From: Propionicimonas sp. | GTDB lineage: Bacteria > Actinomycetota > Actinomycetes > Propionibacteriales > Propionibacteriaceae | DNA: 64,000 nucleotides | Direction: 5' to 3' | Assembly (NCBI RefSeq): GCF_029975155.1 | Contig: NZ_JARKPQ010000342.1 | Coordinates: forward strand, 24,103-88,102 | Part shown: one piece after another, positions 7,223 through 16,851 of the stretch | Layout: each line of letters opens with the position of its first letter | How positions within the stretch are numbered: position 1 is the stretch's first letter | Notes under the pieces: model-generated | Told to the model about the DNA's origin: nothing | Database searches by the model: none | The model's input: only the letters and a program-made list of their open reading frames with translations | Made by a program: the position numbers and the translations under genes

Positions 7223-9532
7223 ATGCCACGACCGCTCGCGCTCTTCGGCGCGCTGTCCTTGATCGGGGTGCTGCTGGCCCCCGCGTCACCCGCACTGGCG
7301 GCATCCACGACGGTGGTCGCGACCGCGGAGCTGCAGGAGGCGGACCCCAGTCCGAAGATCGCACCGGCGGCGGTGGCGCCCGATGTGGCCTACAGGACAA
7401 GCCAGGGCGGACGGGTGGAGGTCTACACCTCCGTCGGCGACAACAACAACGGCGTCGACTGGCGTCAGGTGAACGAGTTCGCGTACCTGCTGAACTCCGT
7501 TCCCAAGGGCAAGAAGATCCACGCCACGATCTACAACACGTTGTGGGACGGCGACAAGGCCAAGTACGACGCGGCCACCGACAAGTGGTCCATCACCGAC
7601 TCCACCGGCAAGGTGGTGCGTGGCGCCGACACCTTCGGCCCCACCCAGGCGCTGCTCAACCAGCTGAACCAGTACACCAAGGCCGAGCGCGGGACGTACA
7701 TCCAGCTGCTGCTGGCCAAGAAGAGCATGCGGGACGCCAAGGCGGCGGGCAGCGGACTGGCGAGCCTGATCTACGGCGCCGGCACGTCCATCTACACCGA
7801 GTGCAGCCATGGTGACGGCGCGTGCCTGATCACCACGGACGAAGAAGCGCTGATGCACGCCAAGTACGCGCTCTTCGAACAGGCTGCCGACTCCACCGGC
7901 AAGATCTGGGACGACGTGGTCTGGATCACCTCCGCGAACCTGAACGGCGCCAGCGGCGGCAAGAAGTCCAACACGAGCATCGCGATCTACGGCGAGCCGA
8001 AGGGCTACACCGAACTGCTCAGCACGGTGTGGAACGCAGAGGTCACCCAGACCTTCACCCCCGCGTACCGGACGGCGATGGTCAACGGCATCAAGGGCAC
8101 CAACAGCGACTTCACGTTCTACCCCTCCCCGCGCAACGCGAGGAGTTCGGACGACGCGCCCGACCTCGAGGCGCAGTTCCTGCAGGGCAGCACCAACGCG
8201 GCACTCAAGGGCACCAAGTCCAGCTGCAAGGCCTACCTGGTGCACTCGCTGTTCAGCGAGACCCGCGTGGGGATCCTGAACGCGCTCGCCACCCTGCAGA
8301 ACACCGACAAGTGCTCGGTGAAGATCGTGCTCGGCGAGAACGCCATCGGCGCCATCGTCACCACCTACTTCAAGATGAGCACGCAGGTGCGCGACCTGAT
8401 CGACCGGACGGAGTTCAGCAACGTCCACGACAAGACGCTCTCGCTGAGCTACACGCTCAACGGCACGACCTACGGCACCACCTGGGGCGGTTCGGAGAAC
8501 TTCAACGGCACCAGCCTCCGCTACGACGAGCTCGCCTTCCGGGCGGACGACCTCACCCTGACCCGGGCCAGTGAGCAGCAGTCCGAGCGGCTCTACCAGC
8601 TGTCGCGCGGCGGCGAGGCCACCATCCCCGTGAAGACGGTGTCGGTGCTGCCCCAGGCGCCCCAGATCAACGTCGGCAGCAAGGTTCAGCTGCGGGCACG
8701 GATCAGCCCGAACGACGCCTCGACCACCCAGGTGACCTGGAAGTCCAGCAACACCTCCGTGGCCACGGTGAACGCCGCGACCGGTGAGGTCGCCGCCGTG
8801 AGGGCTGGCACTGCCACGATCACCGCCACGTCGGTCTCCGGCCCGATCAAGGGCACGACCGTCGTCACGGTGAACAACGACAGCCCGGAGGCGAACAACT
8901 CCGATCCGGGAGCCTCGGCCGTCGTGGTGTCGTCCCCGCCGACGCTGACCATGGAGACCTACCAGGAACCCGGTTCGAGCACCAAGGTGGTCGTCACCTG
9001 GGGCCAGGGCGCCACCGACCTCACCGGCAAGGTGACGCTGCAGTACTACTCGGGCGGCAAGTGGAAGAGCTACAAGAGCCTCCAGGTCACGAACGGACGG
9101 GTGGAGACCAACCTGACGTTCAAGAGCACCAAGACCTGGCGGATGCGGGCCGACTCGGCCAAGGTCGCCGCCACCGGTGCAAGCGCGAGCATCACCTCCG
9201 CCGCCAAGTACTCCAACGGCTACAGCTACGTGATCGTCCGCAGCGCGGGGGCGCCGACCAAGCCCAAGCTCTACGCCCCCAACCTGATCAAGGGTTCCGG
9301 CAGCACCATCCCGATGGTGGTGTCGTGGCAGGGATCGTCCAACCGGACCATCAAGATCCAGTACAAGTCGGGCAGCAAGTGGAAGTACGTCGCCGACGCC
9401 AAGTACTCGATGACCACCAACAACAAGATGGTCGGAGCGGTCACGACCAAGTCGCGCTACTGGCGGATCGTCGGCCTCACGAAGGGGAAGGCGACCAAGG
9501 TGTCGTCCGCCGTCTACGTGAAGGTCGTCTGA
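7223..9532 (+). CDS. Secreted phospholipase-D-like protein with Big2 domain
   Basis: The 769-residue protein starts with a clear Sec signal peptide (MPRPLALFGALSL..., cleavage near ALA|A, residue 27). It has two PLD-like halves: HAK at 212-214 followed by WITSANLN, and HDK at 402-404 followed by WGGSENFNGTS. The acidic residue of the HxKx4D pattern is Glu in the first half and Ser in the second, so the motif is relaxed. A bacterial Ig-like (Big2) domain follows (~470-550), then two related Tyr/Trp/Lys-rich repeats that may bind the cell surface. The protein may cleave phosphodiester bonds in lipids, nucleic acids or teichoic-type polymers; the substrate is unknown. The ATG at 7223 is chosen because the signal peptide begins there. 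Confidence 0.75.
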   Translation: MPRPLALFGALSLIGVLLAPASPALAASTTVVATAELQEADPSPKIAPAAVAPDVAYRTSQGGRVEVYTSVGDNNNGVDWRQVNEFAYLLNSVPKGKKIHATIYNTLWDGDKAKYDAATDKWSITDSTGKVVRGADTFGPTQALLNQLNQYTKAERGTYIQLLLAKKSMRDAKAAGSGLASLIYGAGTSIYTECSHGDGACLITTDEEALMHAKYALFEQAADSTGKIWDDVVWITSANLNGASGGKKSNTSIAIYGEPKGYTELLSTVWNAEVTQTFTPAYRTAMVNGIKGTNSDFTFYPSPRNARSSDDAPDLEAQFLQGSTNAALKGTKSSCKAYLVHSLFSETRVGILNALATLQNTDKCSVKIVLGENAIGAIVTTYFKMSTQVRDLIDRTEFSNVHDKTLSLSYTLNGTTYGTTWGGSENFNGTSLRYDELAFRADDLTLTRASEQQSERLYQLSRGGEATIPVKTVSVLPQAPQINVGSKVQLRARISPNDASTTQVTWKSSNTSVATVNAATGEVAAVRAGTATITATSVSGPIKGTTVVTVNNDSPEANNSDPGASAVVVSSPPTLTMETYQEPGSSTKVVVTWGQGATDLTGKVTLQYYSGGKWKSYKSLQVTNGRVETNLTFKSTKTWRMRADSAKVAATGASASITSAAKYSNGYSYVIVRSAGAPTKPKLYAPNLIKGSGSTIPMVVSWQGSSNRTIKIQYKSGSKWKYVADAKYSMTTNNKMVGAVTTKSRYWRIVGLTKGKATKVSSAVYVKVV

Positions 9533-9557
9533 GCCGTAGCCGCTGGTCGGACGGAAA

Positions 9558-9658
9558 CCGCTGGTTGAGCCACCCACTTACCGCTGGTTGAGCCACCACT
9601 TACCGCTGGTTGAGCTTGTCGAAACCCCGAGAGGTCTCGACAAGCTCGACCAGCGGTT
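9558..9658. repeat. CCGCTGGT...ACCAGCGG repeat cluster with a 26-bp stem
   Basis: Two short direct copies of CCGCTGGTTGAGCCA are followed by a near-perfect inverted repeat (CCGCTGGTTGAGCTTGTCGA at 9603 against its complement ending at 9656, loop CCGAGA). It lies between convergent genes and is a good candidate for a bidirectional terminator. Related copies occur near 20920-21034, 30829-30850, 35566-35735, 35840, 36990 and 51838. Confidence 0.75.
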
Positions 9659-9701
9659 TACTGTTCGTCCGACCGGCGGTTTCCGGCCGGCCGTCGACCA
9701 G

Positions 9702-11366
9702 CTACAGCGATGCGAACACGTCTGCGAGGAAGCGTCCCTCGCGGTCGGCGTCGAAGCGGAACGGTGACTGGTAGAAGGTCGGGTCGTCCGGCACGCAGGT
9801 GACCGAGTCGATCCGGTGGCCCAGCAGGGACGCGATCAGGTACTCGTTGCGCGCGGTGTACGCGGTGGAGCCGATCATGATCACCCGCTTGGGATCCTCG
9901 ACGAAGCAGAGGTTGAACAGCGCACTGCCCGCGAACCCGCCGATCACCTCGGCCTGGCGGAACAGGTGCACCTGCTCGCCGAGGGAGTACTCCTCCGGGT
10001 AGAGGATCTCGAACCCCTGCGCGGCGAACAGCGCCTCGACCTCCTCGATGTTGTGGCAGGACCGTTTCGCCAGCCGCCGGGAGCAGAAGAACCGGCGCGG
10101 GAACTCCCGCTCGGGCGCGCTCGCGGCGAGGTTGTCCCCCACCGATCGCCACACCGGCACGATCTCCGGGTGCACGTAGTCCGGGTTGGACAGCATGGGC
10201 GTGGCCGACACCACCCGTTCCGCGAGCACGGGGCCGTGCAGGAAGAGCAGGTCCTTCGGCGGGATGCCGCCCGCCTCGTAGATCTGGGACTCCCACGAGC
10301 GCAGCTCACGTCCCTTGTTGACGGCGACCACGGCCTTGATGTCCGGATACATCGCCTTGGCCCGTGGCCACGCCCACAGCCGGGAGATCTGCTCGGTCAT
10401 CAGGTGGCCGAAGTGCCCGCGCATCTCGTTGTCGAGGTGGAAGTAGGTGCCCTCCAGGTAGGGCAGGTCGTCGGTCGGGTGCCGGAGCCGGGCGAACCGG
10501 GGAGCCACCTCCAGCGTGGCGCGGTTCCGCAGCCGGGAGAACTGGTTGTGCCGATAGCTGTCCGGGGCGATCACCCGGTCGGTGCTGATCACCTGGCCCG
10601 GCGTCAGGACGACGGCGTGGTACTGACGCAGCGAGATGTCGATGGTGTCGTAGGCCTCGGGGAAGCCCGGCCGCCGGGTGTCGGTGTTCTCCAGGAACTC
10701 ACACCGGGAACGGAACGGCTGGGCGGGGATCACCTCAAGGACCTTGTCAGGAGCTTCGGGACGGGCTGCGAGATACGCGTTCATCTCGGGCTCACGCAGC
10801 TTGGCCAGCGTGGGCTGCCCGCCACGGGCCACGACCAGATGGGAACCCCGGATCGCGGTCCCGGCCAGGGCCGTGCCCAGTCCGTGGGCGTCCAGGGCGG
10901 CGCGCGGGATGCCCCGTTTGTTGGACGGGTACGGCTCACCCTTCGCGGCCCCGCCCGCGGCCAGCAGAGCGCCGAGGCTGCGCGACTCGTGCGAGTGCAA
11001 CTCCGCGGCCCCCTGCGGCACGACCAGCGCACCTCCGTCGCGGAGCTGGTAGAAGGCGTCGAGGAAGCGCTGTGCGCGCTGGCCGTGCGGACGGACGTCC
11101 ACGATCACATCGAGAGGCACCAGCACCGTGAGGCGGACGTGGCTGGCGGAACCCGTCTCCGTGATCTCGTGGACGACCGCCTCCGGGAACGCCCGCCGCA
11201 GTCCCGAGGTCGTCGGGCTGTCCGGTGCGGGGACCAGGACCGCGATCACTCCCCGTCCGGACGGCAGGTACTCCGCGAGCAGGGCCCGCAGGTCCCCGTC
11301 CACCCGCATGGGGAGGCGCCGGCGGACGACACCGACGACCCGATCGACCAGGCTTCGACCAGCCAC
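9702..11366 (-). CDS. Glycosyltransferase family 61 (DUF563) protein
   Basis: The 554-residue protein has a C-terminal GT61-like domain with the hallmark HFGHLMTEQISRLWAW near residue 325 and a later SRRLAKRSCHNIEEVEALFAAQGF / GFAGSALFNLCF region typical of capsular glycosyltransferases of this family. The N-terminal ~190 residues look like an extra Rossmann-type domain. The start is GTG at 11366 with GGAGGAG four bases upstream. It probably adds a sugar to the envelope polymer made by this locus; donor and linkage are unknown. Confidence 0.75.
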   Translation of the reverse strand: MAGRSLVDRVVGVVRRRLPMRVDGDLRALLAEYLPSGRGVIAVLVPAPDSPTTSGLRRAFPEAVVHEITETGSASHVRLTVLVPLDVIVDVRPHGQRAQRFLDAFYQLRDGGALVVPQGAAELHSHESRSLGALLAAGGAAKGEPYPSNKRGIPRAALDAHGLGTALAGTAIRGSHLVVARGGQPTLAKLREPEMNAYLAARPEAPDKVLEVIPAQPFRSRCEFLENTDTRRPGFPEAYDTIDISLRQYHAVVLTPGQVISTDRVIAPDSYRHNQFSRLRNRATLEVAPRFARLRHPTDDLPYLEGTYFHLDNEMRGHFGHLMTEQISRLWAWPRAKAMYPDIKAVVAVNKGRELRSWESQIYEAGGIPPKDLLFLHGPVLAERVVSATPMLSNPDYVHPEIVPVWRSVGDNLAASAPEREFPRRFFCSRRLAKRSCHNIEEVEALFAAQGFEILYPEEYSLGEQVHLFRQAEVIGGFAGSALFNLCFVEDPKRVIMIGSTAYTARNEYLIASLLGHRIDSVTCVPDDPTFYQSPFRFDADREGRFLADVFASL

Positions 11367-11454
11367 TGCTCTCCTCCACGCTCCGGCGGCCGGGCGCTGT
11401 GGTGTGGGGGCGTCACCGGTCCTTTGCGGTCAGCCTATCCGCCGGGAAACCTCG

Positions 11455-11522
11455 CCTCAGGAAATGGGAGCCTTTCGATCCCTGAGGCGCACGCCCGTCC
11501 GCGGGAAGCGCCCTTCGTGACG
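11455..11522. repeat. CCTCAGG...GCCCTTCGTGACG dispersed repeat, copy 1
   Basis: CCTCAGG (11455-11461) and CCCTGAGG (11480-11487) form an inverted pair and GCCCTTCGTGACG follows at 11510-11522. The same two words recur at 16811-16851 (inverted) and 51758-51781. It fills most of the gap between the GT61 and nuclease-like genes. Confidence 0.55.
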
Positions 11523-11579
11523 CGATCCTCGTCCCTCGGGCCGCTCCGCAGGGAGCGCTTGGGGGCTGGAGGTCGGCGG

Positions 11580-13145
11580 TCAGGGCAGGTGGACGGTGGC
11601 GGTCACCATGTTGTGGTCGGAGGGGATCATGCCCGCGAACCGGCCTGCGGTGTCGAGGTTCACGACCGTGCGCCACAGGCTGACCCGCACACCCTTGCTG
11701 ACCAGGATGTAGTCCACGTTGGTGCCGATCGGGTACGACGTCCGGCGAGCGGTCGAGGCGTAGGCGTTGAAGCTGTTGTACTCGGCGTCGACGACGTTCT
11801 CCGCGATCGCGTGCTCGCCGCTGGCCCACGAGCCCGTGGCGTTGTCGAGCGGGTCGATCAGTCCGGCCTTGATGTACTTGATGTACGGGCCGTTGTTCGG
11901 CTTCGCCGAGCGGCTGGAGTTCATGTCGCCGGTGACCACAACCGGCCGTCCACCGCTGTTGGCGGCGACCAGGGCGAGCACCTGCTTGGCCTGCTTGATC
12001 CGCACGTTGTTGTACTTGCTGCTCTTGTTCGAGCCGGGTTCGAGGTGCGTGTTGATCACGAAGACGCTCTTGCCGGTCAGCTTGTCCTTCAGGATCGCCC
12101 ACACCGCGTAGCGCCGCGAGCTGCCGAGCTTGGCGAGTTTCTTCGTCCCCGCCTTGACCAGGGTCAGCCGGTCGCTGTCGTAGGCCAGGCGGCTGCCGCT
12201 GGTGTCCGCCGAGGACACGTAGCGGTACTTGCTGCCGAGCAGGTTCAGGACGTCGGTGTACTGGCGGACCTTCTTGCCGTCCACGGTCACCGACACCGGC
12301 GTGGCCTCCTGCAGCGCCACCACGTCCGGCGACTGGGCCTTGATGCTGGCCGCGATGATCTCCCTGCGCTGGTTCCACGTGGGGCTGCCGGTGGGCTTGC
12401 GGACGTTGTAGCTCACCACCGAGATCCCGGTGGACGACGCGGTCTTCGTCGCGGCCGACCAGGTGTCGGAGAAGTCGCTCAGCGGGTCGTGCGAGCCCTT
12501 CTCGACCACCCGGACGCGCAGCTGGTAGGTGGTCGAGGCCGCCAGCCGGTCCAGCACGCCGCCCGGGGCGTCGAAGTACCTCGTCGTCCAGTCGCCGGAG
12601 GTCTTGTACTGCAACTGGTAGGCGACACCGGGGCCGCGCGTCCGCCACGACACGAACAGGGAGTCGGCGCCGCCGGCGGTGGCCTTGGTCTGCGCGGGGG
12701 CGAGTTCGGGGTACTCGCTGTTGCCGGACGTGGTCACCGCGACCGGGGAGCTGTAGCCGCTCAGGTCGGAACGGCCACTGCTGGTGACGGCCTTCTTGAT
12801 GGCCTTGACCTGGAAGTAGTAGGTGGCGCCGGGGCTCAGCCGCGCGGCGGCGACGGTGGGGTTGCCGTCCGTCCGGCTCCACTCGGAGTAGTTCCCGATG
12901 ACGTCCCACGTCTCCGGGCTGGACATGTTCGGGCTGGCCGAGAACCGCACGCGGTAGGCGTCCTCGCCCATCTTGCTCCACGTGAGCGCGATCGCGCGGG
13001 CCGAGACCTCGGTCGCGCGCAGACCGCTGGGGCCGGACGCGGCGCTGGCGGGCGCGGGAACGGCCACGGTGCTGCCGACGGCCAGGGCGAGCGTCAGCGC
13101 CAGTGCGCCCAGGCGCGGCACAGTCAGGCGGGTACGTCCGGTCAT
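11580..13145 (-). CDS. Secreted endonuclease/exonuclease/phosphatase-family protein with fibronectin type III domains
   Basis: The 521-residue protein has a Sec signal peptide (RLTVPRLGALALTLALAV, cleavage near ASA|A), two fibronectin-III-like domains (~37-135 and ~145-235) and a C-terminal EEP-fold hydrolase. Hydrolase motifs are VVSYNVR, VVALQEA, INTHLEPG, VTGDMNS and a final SDHNMV, which carry the metal- and phosphate-binding Asn, Glu, His and Asp of the fold. It is probably an extracellular nuclease or phosphodiesterase. The ATG at 13145 has GAGGAG ten bases upstream; two further in-frame ATGs lie at 13163 and 13178. Confidence 0.8.
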   Translation of the reverse strand: MTGRTRLTVPRLGALALTLALAVGSTVAVPAPASAASGPSGLRATEVSARAIALTWSKMGEDAYRVRFSASPNMSSPETWDVIGNYSEWSRTDGNPTVAAARLSPGATYYFQVKAIKKAVTSSGRSDLSGYSSPVAVTTSGNSEYPELAPAQTKATAGGADSLFVSWRTRGPGVAYQLQYKTSGDWTTRYFDAPGGVLDRLAASTTYQLRVRVVEKGSHDPLSDFSDTWSAATKTASSTGISVVSYNVRKPTGSPTWNQRREIIAASIKAQSPDVVALQEATPVSVTVDGKKVRQYTDVLNLLGSKYRYVSSADTSGSRLAYDSDRLTLVKAGTKKLAKLGSSRRYAVWAILKDKLTGKSVFVINTHLEPGSNKSSKYNNVRIKQAKQVLALVAANSGGRPVVVTGDMNSSRSAKPNNGPYIKYIKAGLIDPLDNATGSWASGEHAIAENVVDAEYNSFNAYASTARRTSYPIGTNVDYILVSKGVRVSLWRTVVNLDTAGRFAGMIPSDHNMVTATVHLP

Positions 13146-13344
13146 GATCGCGGGGCTCCTCATGCTGGTTCTGGTCAACGAACCGCTGGAGCCCCCGACA
13201 ACGGCGAGAGGAGACTATCACCTGTTTGGGGATTTCTTCAGTCCCCTCACAGGTTACTTTCATCTACCGGCGCTCCAGTCTGAAGCACCGGTTGAGGTAT
13301 CGCGCGGACGGACGCGCCGGGCCGGCAGTCGTTAGGCTGACCCC

Positions 13345-15024
<1,680 letters not shown>

Positions 15025-15116
15025 ACCGCGCGGTGGGCCGGGGAGCACCGGTGGTCCGGTAGAATCCCGCACGTCCGCAGGCCGCTCCGGCCGAGTAGCG
15101 ATGGGATAGCGAACGC

Positions 15117-15962
15117 ATGAGTCTGGCCTCCGTGGCCGCCGAGCACGGGTTGAAACGGGTTGGTGCCCGGCCGCGGTTCTGGCGCTACCTGAGCGAAGCC
15201 TGGCGGCGCCGCGAGTTCGTGCTGGCGATGGCCCAGTACCGGCTGCGCGCCGAGCTCGAACGCAACCGGCTGGGCGTGCTGTGGCTGATGCTGCAGCCGG
15301 CGCTCAACGCGCTGATCTACGGCGCGATCTTCGGCATTCTGCAGGAGGACCGGCGCGGCCCCGACTTCGCGGCGCACGTCGTGATCGGCGTCTTCCTGTT
15401 CCAGTACTTCTCGAAGAGCCTCATCCAGGGCGCGAAGTCGATCACCGGCAACCAGTCGTTGGTGCAGTCGCTGGCGTTCCCGCGGATCACGCTGCCGCTG
15501 GCGGAGGTGATCGAGCAGCTGCTCTCGCTGCTGCCGTCCATCGGGCTGCTGTTCGTGATCCTGCCGTTCTTCGGGCACTGGCCCACCTGGAGCTGGCTGC
15601 TGCTCGTGCCGCTGCTGGGACTGTTCACGCTGTTCAACGTGGGCATCGCCCTGATCGCCGCGCGGCTCACGGTCCACGTCCGCGACCTCACGCAGCTGCT
15701 GCCGTTCGTGTCCCGGATCCTCTTCTACACGTCCGGCGTGCTGTTCAACGTCAGCTCCCTGTTCGACAAGCGCCCGTGGGTGGTGCAGCTGTTCGACTTC
15801 CACCCGCTGTACCAGGTGCTGCAGATGGCGCGGGCGGCCCTGATGGGCGGCCACGACTACGACCCGATGTACTGGGCGTACTTCTCGGTCTGGTCCGTGG
15901 TGGTGTGCGTGGTCGGCCTGCTGTTCTTCTGGGTGGCCGAGGAGAGGTACGGCCGTGACTGA
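15117..15962 (+). CDS. Polysaccharide/teichoic-acid ABC-2 exporter permease (TagG/Wzm type)
   Basis: The 281-residue protein starts with an amphipathic N-terminus (FWRYLSEAWRRREFVLAMAQYRLRAELERNRLG) typical of ABC-2 polysaccharide exporters, followed by six predicted membrane segments. The next gene overlaps it by eight bases and encodes the matching ATPase, so the two form a TagGH-like exporter. It would flip a lipid-linked polymer across the membrane and fits the polyol-phosphate polymerases on both sides. Confidence 0.88.
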   Translation: MSLASVAAEHGLKRVGARPRFWRYLSEAWRRREFVLAMAQYRLRAELERNRLGVLWLMLQPALNALIYGAIFGILQEDRRGPDFAAHVVIGVFLFQYFSKSLIQGAKSITGNQSLVQSLAFPRITLPLAEVIEQLLSLLPSIGLLFVILPFFGHWPTWSWLLLVPLLGLFTLFNVGIALIAARLTVHVRDLTQLLPFVSRILFYTSGVLFNVSSLFDKRPWVVQLFDFHPLYQVLQMARAALMGGHDYDPMYWAYFSVWSVVVCVVGLLFFWVAEERYGRD

Positions 15963-16734
15963 CACCCGCAAGCCGGTGGTCGTGGTCGACGACCTGCACG
16001 TCACCTACCGCGTGTTCGCCAGCGGCAAGGCCGTGAAGAAGTCGAGGGGCGGGTTGCTGCAGGCGTCCGGCCGGGGCATCCGCGAGGTGCACGCCCTGAA
16101 GGGGGTGAGCTTCGTCGCGTACGAGAACGAGTCGATCGGCGTGATCGGCGCCAACGGGTCGGGGAAGTCGACGCTGATGCGGGCGGTGACCGGGTTGACT
16201 CCGCCGGCGTCCGGCGCCGTGTACGCCTCGTCGCGGCCCAATCTGCTCGGCGTGGGGGCCGCCCTGATCCCCGAACTGTCGGGTGAGCGGAACATCGTCC
16301 TCGGCGGGCTGGCCCTCGGCCTCACCCGCAAGGAGATCGAGGAACTGCACGACCGGATCGTCTCGTTCTCGGAGCTGCAGGAGTTCATCGACCTGCCGAT
16401 GCGGACGTACTCGTCCGGCATGCAGGCCCGGCTGAAGTTCGCGATCGCCACCATCAAGCAACACGAGATCCTGATCGTCGACGAGGCGCTCTCCGTTGGC
16501 GACAAGGAGTTCCGCCGCCGCAGCGAGGACCGGATCCGCGAGATCCGCGACAACGCCGGCACGGTCTTCCTGGTCTCGCACTCGATGAACTCGATCCGCG
16601 AGACCTGCTCCCGCACGATCTGGCTCAATCGTGGCGAGATGATGATGGACGGCCCGACCGAGGAGGTCGTCGCGGCGTACGAGGCGTTCCGCTCAGACGG
16701 CGTCGGCGCCCGCAGGAACCGCCCGCAAGCCTGA
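15955..16734 (+). CDS. Polysaccharide/teichoic-acid ABC exporter ATPase (TagH/Wzt type)
   Basis: The 259-residue ATPase has Walker A GANGSGKST (near residue 64), a YSSGMQARLKFA signature, Walker B ILIVDEAL and the switch histidine in VSHSMN. The N-terminal insert (VFASGKAVKKSRGGLLQASGR) and ISEELS-like region are typical of exporters. It lacks the long carbohydrate-binding tail of O-antigen Wzt, resembling TagH-like short forms. The start is GTG at 15955 with GGAGAGG upstream, inside the permease gene. Confidence 0.88.
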   Translation: MTDTRKPVVVVDDLHVTYRVFASGKAVKKSRGGLLQASGRGIREVHALKGVSFVAYENESIGVIGANGSGKSTLMRAVTGLTPPASGAVYASSRPNLLGVGAALIPELSGERNIVLGGLALGLTRKEIEELHDRIVSFSELQEFIDLPMRTYSSGMQARLKFAIATIKQHEILIVDEALSVGDKEFRRRSEDRIREIRDNAGTVFLVSHSMNSIRETCSRTIWLNRGEMMMDGPTEEVVAAYEAFRSDGVGARRNRPQA

Positions 16735-16737
16735 CGC

Positions 16738-16803
16738 TGAACGGGAATGGGACCTGTCCCCAAGCTTTCCGGCGAACCTGGGGACAGGTCCCATTCCCGT
16801 TCA
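16738..16803. terminator. Palindromic GGGACAGGTCCC repeat acting as bidirectional terminator
   Basis: TGAACGGGAATGGGACCTGT at the left pairs with its full complement ending in GTTCA, giving a stem of about 24 bp around an AAGCTT-containing loop. It starts four bases after the exporter ATPase stop, between two convergent genes. Confidence 0.75.
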
Positions 16804-16810
16804 CTCTTCC

Positions 16811-16851
16811 CCGGTCCCTGAGGAGATCGCTCTGCGACCGTCACGAAGGGC
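16811..16851. repeat. CCTCAGG...GCCCTTCGTGACG dispersed repeat, copy 2 (inverted)
   Basis: CCGGTCCCTGAGG (16811-16823) and CGTCACGAAGGGC (16839-16851) match, as complement, the words at 51758-51781. The stop codon and last residues (Gly-Pro-Ser) of the transferase at 16841-18682 lie inside this repeat. Confidence 0.55.
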
